From: Bursaphelenchus xylophilus
Lineage: Eukaryota > Nematoda > Chromadorea > Rhabditida > Aphelenchoididae
Direction: 5' to 3'
DNA length: 64,000 nucleotides
Assembly: GCA_904066235.2 (NCBI GenBank)
Contig: CAJFCV020000001.1
Span: 14,813,291-14,877,290, forward strand
Shown: positions 1 through 10,191 of the stretch, one piece after another
Layout of the letters: each line of letters begins with the position of its first letter
How positions within the stretch are numbered: the stretch's first letter is position 1
Program-made: the position numbers and the translations under genes
The notes under the pieces: generated by a model
What the model was told of the DNA's origin: nothing
Database searches by the model: none
The model's input: the letters and a program-made list of their open reading frames with translations, nothing else

Positions 1-1300
1 AAAAATGATGTTATAATTGAGGGTTTAAAAAATAGTCGCATAAAACGTCGCCTTTGAAGGTTATCATAACATTTGGGAAAAATGAAGGACCCACACTCCT
101 CAAAAAGTGTAGACAACCCGGAATCGACATTTAATCGATCCAACTCCCATTTTACAACCATCGTATAACATGTCCTGCGCAGTTTGCAAAGTAGTCTAAA
201 CTTGAAAGCAAAACAACCAAAAAAACTTACAGAAAACTTAGTACTAGTCTCTACATCCACTTTCTCCACAACTTTCTCACACTTCTTCCCTCTTTCAACT
301 TCTTTTTCTTCTTTATCTTCATCAAGCAGATCACACTGAACTCCGCTGTCTTCGAACTCAATCCGTTCGCTCTGAACTGCGGATAAAGTGTCGTGCCAGT
401 CCCCATTGGTGTCAGTGCCCGTTGAAGGAGTGGAATCGGGGTAGTCCACCAGATTTGTGCTAATTTTTGCCGGCTCCAAATTTTGGTCGGCAAGAGAGGT
501 CAAAGGCGGCGGTTTTGGCTTCGGAACAGCCTGTTTTTCCCTCGAACTGGACTTTCTCAAAGGCGAAGGAGATTTCCGACGTTTTGAGGAGCTCTCTTTC
601 CGGGAATCTGATCTTCGAGACGACAGTTTTTCATCTGGAATATTAAAATAAGGTGGGTAAATTTTGGAACAAAAACTTGCAGAAATGACCGTAACACACC
701 AAAAAATAAGTAGAAACCATGTGAGACGCATGAGACAATATTACATAAAAATTCTAGCGATTGTTACCAGATCAAGTCCAGTTGTTACCTAAAATAAGAC
801 CCGTTTTTTAACTGAAAGCCGGGAAATCCAATGGTCGCCAAAAAATCACAAGCACTCAACTGTTTTAAAAATTTCAGACGTATAAGATCATAAAATTCGA
901 AGTCAGTTCCGCAATTTGCACCTTATACTTGAGGTCAAGGAAAAAGGGATAAATATTGGTGTAATGTCATAGATATTGCTTGAATACCTGTTTTAATATT
1001 CTTTCAGGTTCACATTTACCCTAAATTACCATGAGGATTCTTTCAATTTTAAAACAATTCAACTTGCTTCACCTCCCCAAATTGTTTTAGATAATTTAGG
1101 TGAGAAAAATTGGAAAATTTCGACAAAAGCGAAAAAATACAAGAAAATCAAGGAAATTCTTCTTTCTCCATTCCCACATTGACCTCATTCATCTAAAGAT
1201 AGGACAAAACATAAGAATTCTCACCTGATTGACGTTTTCTTTGTGGATAAGGTCCATGGCGACGTGACTCCAATCGCATATCAGCTCGAACTCGAGCCAT
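1..1300 (-). CDS. SR-like protein, 5' part (runs off the left edge)
   Basis: Not recognised as a named family. Proposed exons in transcript order: 1300-1225, 634-231 and 200-1, the last still open at the window edge. The junctions keep frame: exon 1 ends in phase 1 and exon 2 completes the codon to give D; exon 2 ends in phase 0 at a GTAAG donor. The first ~60 residues are basic and rich in Arg/Ser with SPSP-type dipeptides, as in SR-type splicing or chromatin proteins. A Pro/Lys stretch follows, then an acidic DEDKEEKE-type segment. The third exon is rich in Cys, Arg and aromatic residues. The ATG at 1300 is chosen because it joins in frame to the RS segment and lies shortly behind a possible acceptor (GGGTTAG). 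The acceptor of exon 3 (TTTCAAG) is weaker than its neighbours. The start lies 282 bp after the stop of the 200-aa gene upstream on the same strand, which suggests an operon. Function is inferred only from composition. Confidence 0.55.
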
Positions 1301-1581
1301 TGAGCACAATCTTGCGCCACAACACAAGATCTAACCCTCCGCCAACTCCTCAACAAAATCCCGTCGTTTTCGGCGGAGTCGACGAATTTGACGGAATGTC
1401 ACAGACCTATTGGAAATTTGACAAAATGTCACAAGGATTATTGGATTTTCAAATCAACGATTTCCCAGGATTTTTCAGTGGGACAAATGGTTGGTGAAGG
1501 CTGTAGAAAGTTTTAAAAAGCCAAATAAACATCAAACTCCAAGAATAATACAGATTTTTTATATGAATCTTCATAATTTAC

Positions 1582-4500
1582 TCAATAATCCTCTGGAATA
1601 TAAAATGGAGTGCGCAGATTCTCGGTGGGGAAGAACGCCACGTCGACGATGGTCAATTCGACGGTGAAACTGGCTCCGTCTTGCAGATCGATCGTAGATA
1701 TGAGGCTCTCTTCCGATTTCTCTTTTGTGTTTTCGGCCGAAAATAAGGCTTCGGCCGAATCCGGAAAGCTGGCTTCTTTGGCTAGCTGAAATAAAAAAAA
1801 GTTGTAAGGTGTTGTTATCTTCCATGAGACTTCATTTCAGAGTCATAAAAAGGGGATTTTACGAAAACCAAAATTTCAATTTTAGGTCCCGCCACGATAA
1901 TTTGAAAATTATAAAATCGATTTCAAAATTTATATTTTGTGTTTTTTTAAAATTTTAAGCAAACTGACCGCTTGAAATTGTAAAAAAACAAATAAAATTT
2001 TTTTTCTCACCTCCTTGGACACCAACAAATGGACATCAAGTACGGAGCTGCCAAACAAAGTAATCTTGTGCTCGTTGAAGGCCGAAATGACACCTTGAAT
2101 CGTCTCCTTGACAAATATGAACTCATTTTTTAGGTCGGATGTGGACTGAAATTAGAGGCATTTGTCAAAAATCAAAGCAAATTTCTGTGAGAGACAATGC
2201 AAAATGAGGAGAGACGGCTAGAGAAAAAATTGTTTTTTTGGGTATATCTCCTCGAATGTTTAGGGTAAAAATTGATTTTTTGTAGAAATATCGCATTCCA
2301 TAAGGAAAAAGTTTGCCTATTTTTCATCACTCAAATGAAAAAAAAAAAAAAAAAAAAAAAAAAAAACGAAATTTTGAAAATTGTTGGTACAAAATTTTCG
2401 TTCTCGGAGGATAGGTTACCCCTAACAAATAGGTTACCCCAGCGGATAGGTTACCCCACCGGATAGGTTACCCCAAGTTTCGGATAAGTAACCTCGGAGG
2501 ATAGGTTACCCCACGGATAGGTTACCTCGGAGGATAGGTTACACCGAGGATAGGTTACCTGAAAAAAAATTTTTTTTTGAAATGTTTTCGCTTCGGGACT
2601 TGGAAAAAAGGACTTTTTGTGAAATTTGAAAAAATTTTCAAATGTTTTCGCTTCGGGAGTTGGAAAAAAAAGGATTTTTTGTGAAATTTGAAAAAAATTT
2701 GAAGTGTTTTCGCTTCGGGACTGGGAAAAAAAGATTTTTTGGAAAATTCAACAAAATTTTGAAATGTTTTCGCATCGGAAGTAGAAAAAAGGGTGTCTGA
2801 CTGAATATTAACTGTGGTGCCGGCAGCACTAAAATTTTGTCTAAAACCAATGGTACCACCTGGTACTATATAGTACCACGTGTTTTTGGGCTCTACTAAG
2901 CACCAAACCATCACCATTACGGCCAAATTTTCACTTCTCACAAAACAGTACCAGTTGGTACTATATAGTACCAAGTGTTAAAACGTGTTTTTGGGTTCTA
3001 CTAAGCACCAAACCAACGCCATTACCGCCTTACGGCCAAATTTGCACCTCGTACTAAATAGTACCAGGTAGTACTATTTGGTACCAAGTGTTATAAATGT
3101 GTTTTTTAAGCAGTACTAGGCACCAAAACAACACCATTAACGTCTAAAAGTGTTATAAGTCGAAAAATTTTCAAAAAGAATCCCTAAAGGAAGTAAGGTA
3201 ACAGAAACCCAGTTTTCATATTCAGTCAGTTCATACTCAGTCAGCTCGAAAACCTTTCAAATTTTTTTCAATTTTCACAAAAAATCCTTTTGTTAAAAGT
3301 CCCGAAGCGAAAACATTTCAAATTTTATTCAAATTTCACAAAGAATCCTTTTTTTCAACTCCCGAAGCGAAAACATTTCAAATTTTATTCAAATTTCACA
3401 AAAAATCCTTTTTTTCCAAGTCCCGAAGCGAAAACATTTCAAATTTTATCCAAATTTCGCAAAAAATCCTTTTTTTCCAAGTCCCGAAGCGAAGACAATT
3501 CAAATTTTATTCAATTTTCACAAAAAATCCTTTTTTTCAACTCCCGAAGCGAAAACATTTCAAAAAAAAAATTTTTCTTTTTTTGGTAAGGGGTAGCCTA
3601 TCCGTGGAGTAACCTATCCGGTGGGGTAACCTATCCGTGGGGTAACCTATCCGGTGGGGTAACCTATCCTCCGAGTTATGTGTTTTTTGGGGTAACCTAT
3701 CCGGTGGGTAACCTATTCTCGGGGTAACCTATCCTCCCCAAATCCAAAATTTTCGTTCTCGGAGGATAGGTTACCCCTAACAAATAGGTTACCCCAGCGG
3801 ATAGGTTACCCCACCGGATAGGTTACCCCAACTTTCGGATAGGTAACCTCGGAGGATAGGTTACCCCACGGATAGGTTACCTCGGAGGATAGGTTACCCC
3901 GAGGATAGGTTACCTGAAAAAAAAATTTTTTTTTGAAATGTTTTCGCTTCGGGACTTGGAAAAAAGGATTTTTTGTGAAATTTGAAAAAATTTTGAAATG
4001 TTTTCGCTTCGGGAGTTGGAAAAAAAGGGTTTTTTGTGAAATTTGAAAAAATTTTGAAATGTTTTCGCTTCGGGAGTAGAAAAAGGGTGTCTGACTGAAT
4101 ATTAACTGTGGTGCCGCCAGCACTAAAATTTTGTCTAAAACCAATGGTACCACCTGGTACTATATAGTACCACGTGTTTTTAGGCTCTACTAAGCACCAA
4201 ACCATCACCATTACGGCCAAATTTTCACTTCTCACAAAACAGTACCAGTTGGTACTATATAGTACCAAGTGTGAAAACGTGTTTTTGGGTTCTGCTAAGC
4301 ACCAAACCAACGCCATTACCGCCTTACGGCCAAATTTGCACCTCGTACTAAATAGTACCAGGTAGTACTATTTAGTACCAAGTGTTAAAAATGTGTTTTT
4401 TAAGCAGTACTAGGCACCAAAACAACACCATTAACGTCTAAAAGTGTTATAAGTCGAACAAATTTCAAAAAGAATCCCTAAAGGTAGTAAAGTAACAGAA

Positions 4501-6058
4501 ACCCGGTTTTCATATTCAGTCAGTTCATACTCAGTCAGCTCGAAAAAATTTCAAATTTTATTCAAATTTCACAAAAAAACCTTTTTTTCCAAGTCCCGAA
4601 GCGAAAACATTTCAAATTTTATCCAAATTCCATGAAAAATCCTTTTTTTCCAAGTCCCGAAGCGAAAACATTTCAAATTTTATTCAATTTCCACAAAAAA
4701 TCCTTCTTATTAAACTCCCGAAGCGAAAACATTTAAAATTTTTTTTCAATTTTCACAAAAAATCCTTCTTTTTAAACTCCCGAAGCGAAAACATTTCAAA
4801 AAAAAATTTTTTCTTTTTTTGGTAAGGGGTAACCTATCCGTGGAGTAACCTATCCGGTGGGGTAACCTATCCGGTGAGGTAACCTATCCTCCGAGTTATG
4901 TGTTTTTTGGGGTAACCTATCCGGTGGGTAACCTATTCTCGGGGTAACCTATCCTCCCCAAATCCAAAATTTTTTTAAAATCTCATCAAAATCAAAAAAA
5001 AAAATTTTCAAAAAAAGATTTTTTTTCTATTGATGATAATTTTGCCATAAAAATCAAAACTCACCGGATTTTTTGGCGCATATTGCACTCCACCCAAAAT
5101 TTTGACCAACTTGAGATTGGGAGCGGCCGAAATTAAATTCTTCACACATTCCTGATAGTACCCTTTGATTGTGAGGCCGCGGAAATCATTGGGGATGGAG
5201 GCACTGAGGGTTAATTGTTGCAAATTCTCGGATTGTTGAACAGGTTCATTGGTGACAAATCTCTCCAAAAACAGTTTGCCCTCAAGGCATTCAACGGCAT
5301 GTGGAGGGGTGAAAACTGAAAAAATAGAGCGCATGAAAGAAAATTGATTTTTAATTTTTTTTTTATCATGAATTTTTTTTGATAAAATCGCACAATGTAA
5401 GCTTTTAGTTTATAAGTTTGCATTGTTTTGATCTCGTATTTGCACTGTGCAAATTTTTCAATCTAAATTTTGCACGGTGCAAATTTTATATTTTGATTTT
5501 TGCACTGTGCAATTCTCCCATTCTAAATTTTGCACTGTGCGAATTTCAGATTTTACTTTGGACTGTGCACTTTTTCCAATCTAAATTTTGCACCGTGCGA
5601 ATTTTCAGATTTTGATTTTTTGCAGTGAAATTTCTAATCCAAATTTCGCACTGTGCACGTTTTCAATCCAAATTTTGCACCGTGAAAACTTCAGACTTTG
5701 ATTTTGCACAGTGCAATTTTTCCAATCCAAATTTCGCACGGTGCGAATTTCAGATTTTGGTTTTGCACAGTGCAAATTTTATATTTTGATTTTTGCACTG
5801 TGCAATTCTCCCAATCTAAATTTTGCACTGTGCGAATTTCAGATTTTACTTTGCACTGTGCACTTTTACCAATCTAAATTTTGCACCGTGCGAATTTTCA
5901 GATTTTGATTTCGCACCGTGCAAACTTCAGATTTTGATTTTGCACTGTGCAATTCTCCCAATCCAAATTTTGCAAAGTGCAGTCGCTAAAAATGGAGAAT
6001 CAAAGTTCAAATCCGTTTCAAAGACAACATCCGTAAAAGACTTACTTTCCTCACCCAT
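1582..6058 (-). CDS. Uncharacterised 200-aa protein, four exons
   Basis: I do not recognise the family. Exons in transcript order: 6058-6046 (a 13-nt first exon encoding MGEE plus one base), 5315-5065, 2145-2011 and 1785-1582. All junctions keep frame and use TTTTCAG or ATTTCAG acceptors with GTAAG or GTGAG donors; the total is 603 nt including TGA. No signal peptide or membrane span is evident. The product looks soluble and mixed alpha/beta, ending in FYIPEDY. Intron 2 is about 2.9 kb, against 225 bp for intron 3, because it holds two tandem palindromic elements (2391-4972). The ATG at 6058 lies 242 bp after the stop of the small membrane-protein gene on the same strand, with an AATAAA signal between them, as in a nematode operon. 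The tiny first exon is the least certain part. Confidence 0.6.
2391..3755. repeat. Palindromic foldback element, copy A of a tandem pair
   Basis: The left arm carries about eight copies of GGATAGGTTACC and three or four copies of a unit containing ATGTTTTCGCTTCGGGA. The right arm carries the inverse of both (GGTAACCTATCC; TCCCGAAGCGAAAACAT). The core has short palindromes of the type GGTACTATATAGTACC. It lies in an intron of the 200-aa gene. ORFs here repeat as KRKHFKIFSNFTKNPFF-like peptides and are not genes. Confidence 0.85.
3746..4972. repeat. Palindromic foldback element, copy B of the tandem pair
   Basis: A direct repeat of copy A, beginning again at CAAAATTTTCGTTCTCGG directly after copy A ends. 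It has the same arms and the same GTACTATATAGTAC core, with fewer arm units. The two copies are clearly homologous but differ by scattered substitutions and arm length. Confidence 0.85.
5430..5990. repeat. GCAC-N-GTGC motif array
   Basis: About 20 copies of the 9-bp palindromic motif GCACTGTGC, GCACCGTGC or GCACAGTGC are separated by 15-25 AT-rich bases in intron 1 of the 200-aa gene. A ~125-bp block at 5482-5610 is repeated at 5776-5905. Confidence 0.85.
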
Positions 6059-6234
6059 GGCGTCTCATAAAATCCGGGAGTAAAAATGTTTTTTTGGGGG
6101 GCCGCGAAAAAAGTCGGAGAGCAAATTAAACCGAAAATTTTTGGGAATGGAATCGGGCCCGTCTTCCGCTTTCCCGAAACAAAATGCGAAAGCCGAGGCA
6201 CAAACAATTGGCCACGGGGGATAATCAAAAAATG

Positions 6235-6240
6235 TTTATT
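6235..6240 (-). terminator. AATAAA poly(A) signal after the small membrane gene
   Basis: AATAAA on the minus strand (TTTATT on plus), about 60 nt after the TGA of the 61-aa membrane-protein gene and about 175 nt before the next ATG. The position suits internal operon polyadenylation. Confidence 0.5.
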
Positions 6241-6299
6241 CGGTGAATCTCACGTATCACATGGAAGAACAGGAAGTTGTGGCGGGTGAAAGGTGGTGG

Positions 6300-8849
6300 T
6301 CAACAGTCCTTCTTTTCCTTGGCTTTTTCGTTTGACCGTTCTGAAAAATGAGGGAATTGAAATACGAAAGAGTTGGGGGGTTTTGAAAAATAAAAATGAG
6401 TAGGCCAGAAACTTTGAGAAATTTGGTATGGATTGAACTTTATTTTGCGTGTTTCCGGCTGTAGGATTAATCAAATGGATGTAAAATTATTCACGTAATT
6501 TTTAAAAAATGCACAGGTTTTATACTATCAGTCTGTCGGGAAAATAACGGCGGATCGTCGCAGCAAAATGTCTCGCCTCGCCGCTATCGCGCATCAAATC
6601 CCAAGTCGCGGCTTGCAGTCGCAAAGCGATGATAAGCGATTCCGAGGCGCGACGATCCGCCGTTATTTTCCCGACAGACTGATAGATCTTTCGGAAAGTC
6701 GCTGGACTGATTTTTGGCGTTTGCACTGTGCGAAAAAAGCCAGGGTGCAAGCGACAGCCGAAAAAAGCCCATTGCACGGTGCAAAAAGCAAGAAATTGCA
6801 CAGTGCAAAGTGAACTTTCGTTTTCTCACGGTGTGTGTCGCCGGCCAAAAATCCGCGACATGCACTGTGCGGAAACAAAAGTTTTCTTTGCACTGTGCAA
6901 TTTTTTGGCTTTTTGCACCGTGCAATGGGCTTTTTGGGGCTGTGGCTCGCACCCTGACTTTTTTCGCACAGTGCAAACGCCAAAAATCAGTCCGGCGATA
7001 CGCACAGTGCGGCAACAAAAGTTTTCTTTGCACTGTGCAATTTTTGGCTTTTTGCACCGTGCAATAGGTTTTTTTCGACTTTTTGCACCGTGCAATTTTC
7101 TGATTTTGATTTTGCACAGTGCAATTTTCCCAACTTAAATTTTGCACGGTGCTGACATTTTTCGCACAGTGCAAACGCCAAAAATCAAACCAGCGACTTT
7201 CCGGAAGGACTAGAACTGCACTGACTTCAAGTAAATTTGACGAAAATTTAGAGAATTTTTTTCCAAGCCATATACGAGGTATTTATGGCTTGAACTTTGC
7301 AAAAAATAAGATTTTTGATCGAAAACTTATAAAAATGGCTAAAAATTTTTGCGAGTTCTGGCACAAGAAGCTGTAAATCCATTTCTATTGTACAATAGAA
7401 AGAAAAGTTTCCACAAAAAAGTACTCTTTTCCCTGCAAAATTGGCGAAGATACGCCCAAAAGAGTTTTTCTCACAAGGGAAGTCACTTAAATCACGGATC
7501 GATTTTGTAAAACGACTGTTACAGCGATGGGGAGGGTAGGAAGTAGATATCAAATCTGAAAACCGCTGCCTCCACCGGCCTCTGGGAGCCGAGATAATTG
7601 ACCAAAAAGTTTGCCCAAACTCCTCCGATCATTTCTTCCTTCCGAAAGAAGAAAATCCAGCGAACCGAATGGTCCGGTGGTCTGGAAGCGCGCTTCCGGG
7701 CCTTCACCTTTTCAGGTTCGAATCCGCGCGGGTCTCGAACTTGCGAAAAATTTATGTTGCTGTGATCCAGAAAATTTACTAGCAATTTATTTTTAGATTT
7801 TTTGTCTATTTTACGGTAAATTTTCAACCTTGCAAATTCAAATCGTTTGGAACTTTCAAATTATTACTCTAAAAATTGTAAAATATGCAAAAAGTCAAAA
7901 ATTTTATCTTACCGGTTAATTTACTGTATTACAGGAAAAGTTTAATAAGATTCGAATCCATGCGGATTCGAACCTGAAAAGGCCAAGGCCCGGAAGCGCG
8001 CTTCCAGACCACCGGACCATTCGGTTCTCTTCCCTCCTTCTTTCGAAAAGAAGAGCTTTTCGGAGCAACTTTTTTTGGCAAACTTTTTTGGTCGATTATC
8101 TCGGCTCCCAGAGGCCGGTGGAGGAAGCGGTTTTCAGATTTGATATCTCCGTCCTACCCTCCCCATCGCTGTAACAGTCGTTTTTAAAAATCGATCCGTG
8201 ACTTAAGTGACTTCCCTTGTCAGACCACTCTCCTCATCTTTCGCACTCTCTCGGCGGAAAAGATTGTTGAATATCTCGGCGCTGCCTATAAACCGCGAGC
8301 TAAAATTTTGAGTAATTGATCACTGACATATACACTATATGTATGCAAAATTTGAGGCAATTCTGAGCATTTCGATTTTTGGTCCTACCACGAAAACCTG
8401 AAAAGTCAGAATTTTGATTTTTTTAAAATTTTTGAGGAATTGGTATACCATCATTATAAGGATGTAAAATTTTGCGAAAATTGTGGCATCCCACTTTTAC
8501 GAATCCTTTTAAAAAAGATTGGCCTTACTTTCAGTCTCCTCAGCAGCGGAATGGAGGACTTCGTCTTCGTTTGGGGCCGATCTGAACAGAAAAATTGATC
8601 CGGCCACTACGAGAACGGCGACAATTGGGATGAAAAAGTGAATGCCTGGAAATTTCTGGATTAAAATTGAATTTTTATTTGAAATTTTTTAGAAAAAATC
8701 GAAAAATTTTAATAGATTTTTGCTCAAAATTCGGCATAAAAAGTCTCAAATTTGAATTTTTACTTTTTTTTTTAAAAATTTAAACAATTTTAACCTTAAA
8801 AATAACTGAAAATCATCTTACTTTCGACAACAGTGTACACCACATCCAT
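6300..8849 (-). CDS. Small single-span membrane protein, 61 aa
   Basis: Exons in transcript order: 8849-8822, 8645-8529 and 6340-6300. Each junction falls inside a codon and is restored exactly; the total is 186 nt including TGA. The short N-terminus is followed by one clear membrane span (about residues 11-31, FFIPIVAVLVVAGSIFLF). An acidic stretch follows (PNEDE, AAEETE), then a Lys-rich tail ending KEKKDC. This is the layout of a small tail-facing integral membrane protein. The C-terminal Cys is not a CaaX box. I cannot name the family. Intron 2 (about 2.2 kb) holds a 748-bp foldback and a motif-array element. As the most upstream of three closely spaced minus-strand genes, it may head an operon. 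Confidence 0.6.
6527..6687. repeat. 161-bp foldback
   Basis: The arm starting CTATCAGTCTGTCGGGAAAA and continuing through CGGCGGATCGTCGC returns as its reverse complement ending at 6687. The centre is a loop of ~70 bp. It lies directly against the motif-array element at 6689-7213. Confidence 0.8.
6689..7213. mobile_element. Inverted-repeat element built of GCAC-N-GTGC motifs
   Basis: Inverted ends of ~45 bp: CTTTCGGAAAGTCGCTGG and then CTGATTTTTGGCG on the left, their reverse complement ending CAGCGACTTTCCGGAAGG on the right. The interior is a dense array of GCACTGTGC/GCACGGTGC motifs with short spacers. It has no coding capacity. A relative lies at 52996-53318, and the same type of end occurs at 43791-43984. 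Confidence 0.7.
7473..8220. mobile_element. 748-bp foldback with tRNA-like modules
   Basis: The ends are ACAAGGGAAGTCACTTAA and its reverse complement TTAAGTGACTTCCCTTGT (one base differs). The arms, ~270 bp each, match almost throughout. Each arm contains a tRNA-like block with a pol III B-box (GGTTCGAATCC at ~7713 on plus, and on minus in the right arm near 7965). It is non-autonomous, with no ORF. It lies in intron 2 of the small membrane gene. Confidence 0.8.
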
Positions 8850-9079
8850 CGAAGAGCGAAATAAAAGTCTCTGGGGCCAGAGGGAATATTAAAAAGAAGA
8901 AAGTTTCTCCTCAAAACAAACGCTTTTCCCGAGGAGAAAGCCAAATTCCGGCAAAAAAGCCGAAATTTGAAAAAGAGAAAACGGAGCCTCAGGGTAAAGT
9001 CTTTATATTCTCGGTGCGGAATAGGCAATATAACTTGGCTATATTGGATTCTGGACAATCGAAAAAAATGGCTTTTTTA

Positions 9080-9690
9080 CGCTTGAAACAGAATGCCAAA
9101 AATGGCGGGAAACTTCATTTTTTTGTATTTTTTTCTTTTGATATACTGTAGAATAGAGAGGTATAAACCGTGTTTTTCTATTTTTTGCCCATTTCAAAGG
9201 TGTGCCATCGCTTTATGGCCGTTGAAACAGAATGCCAAAAATTGCGGGAAATTTTAATTTTTTGAATTTTTTGCATCACTTGTGAGAAATATGGTTATTA
9301 TTGAAGGGGAAAGGATCGTAATTTACAATTTTTTTCGTATTTCGAAGCTCTGTCATCACTTTATGACCCTTGAAACAGAATGCCAAAAATTGCGGGAATT
9401 TAAAAAATTTTTTCGTGACTTATGGGGATTACTTTTTACTTTAAATAAATAAAACGTATTTTACAATATTTTATGCATTTCCAAGCTGTGTCATTCACTT
9501 CCCGACCCTTCGAACAGAATGCCAAAATTGGCGGAAAATTTAAATTTCTTGATACTGTAGCCTGATTTATAAAAAGTCTTAATTATTCGAAGGGTAAGAG
9601 TTATAATTTACAATTTTTTACGCATTTCCAAGCTTTTCCATCACTTTATGACCCTTCAAACTGAATGCCAAAACTGGCGAGAAATTTGAA
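9080..9690. repeat. Minisatellite, five units of ~140 bp
   Basis: The phrase GAAACAGAATGCCAAAAATG or a close variant recurs at about 9085, 9224, 9371, 9510 and 9654, each preceded by a CATCACTTTATGACCCTT-like segment. The units have diverged. Non-coding, between the small membrane gene and the SLC17 gene. Confidence 0.75.
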
Positions 9691-10191
9691 TATGGACCAA
9701 AAATTCTTTCAAAAACCGATAGATAAGATCACAAAATTTTATTCAGAATCCTTAATTTTTTGAAATACAAAAAAAAATTTGAGATCCATAGGTCTCAAAA
9801 ACATTACAAAATACAATTGATCGATCAAAACAATTTCTAATTTGACTATTCAAATCCTACATTAATATATGTACAATAACAAAGATGATATGCGGAGGAA
9901 TGTGTGGACAGTGGCTGAAAGAGACCCGTTTACAATACTCAACAAAACACACCGAGGGTGACAAAAAACAATCGAATTCAAGACCTTGAGGGACCGTAAT
10001 CGAAGTGAGAATTTTGGAAAAAGCCTAAAATGGAAATTTATGTCAACTTCGAGATTTGAAAAATGAGATTTTTGGAAAAAATCGAAAAAATTTTTTTTTT
10101 GAAAATTCAAAAAACCCAAAAAATTTTTTTCCAAAAAAATCTCAATTCTCAAACTCCCAAAAAATCGAAATTTACAATAAAATTTATCCAA

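Noticed and set aside
1243..1497. 84-codon plus-strand frame
   Set aside because: Antisense to the proposed first exon of the SR-like gene and unsupported by splice or poly(A) signals.
2555..4316. Frames with repeated KRKHFKIFSNFTKNPF peptides
   Set aside because: Translations of the foldback arms; present on both strands and without splice or start signals.
2391..4972. CRISPR-like impression from regularly spaced GGATAGGTTACC units
   Set aside because: Eukaryotic context, spacers are a few bases and not unique, arms are inverted copies, and no cas genes. It is a foldback transposon.
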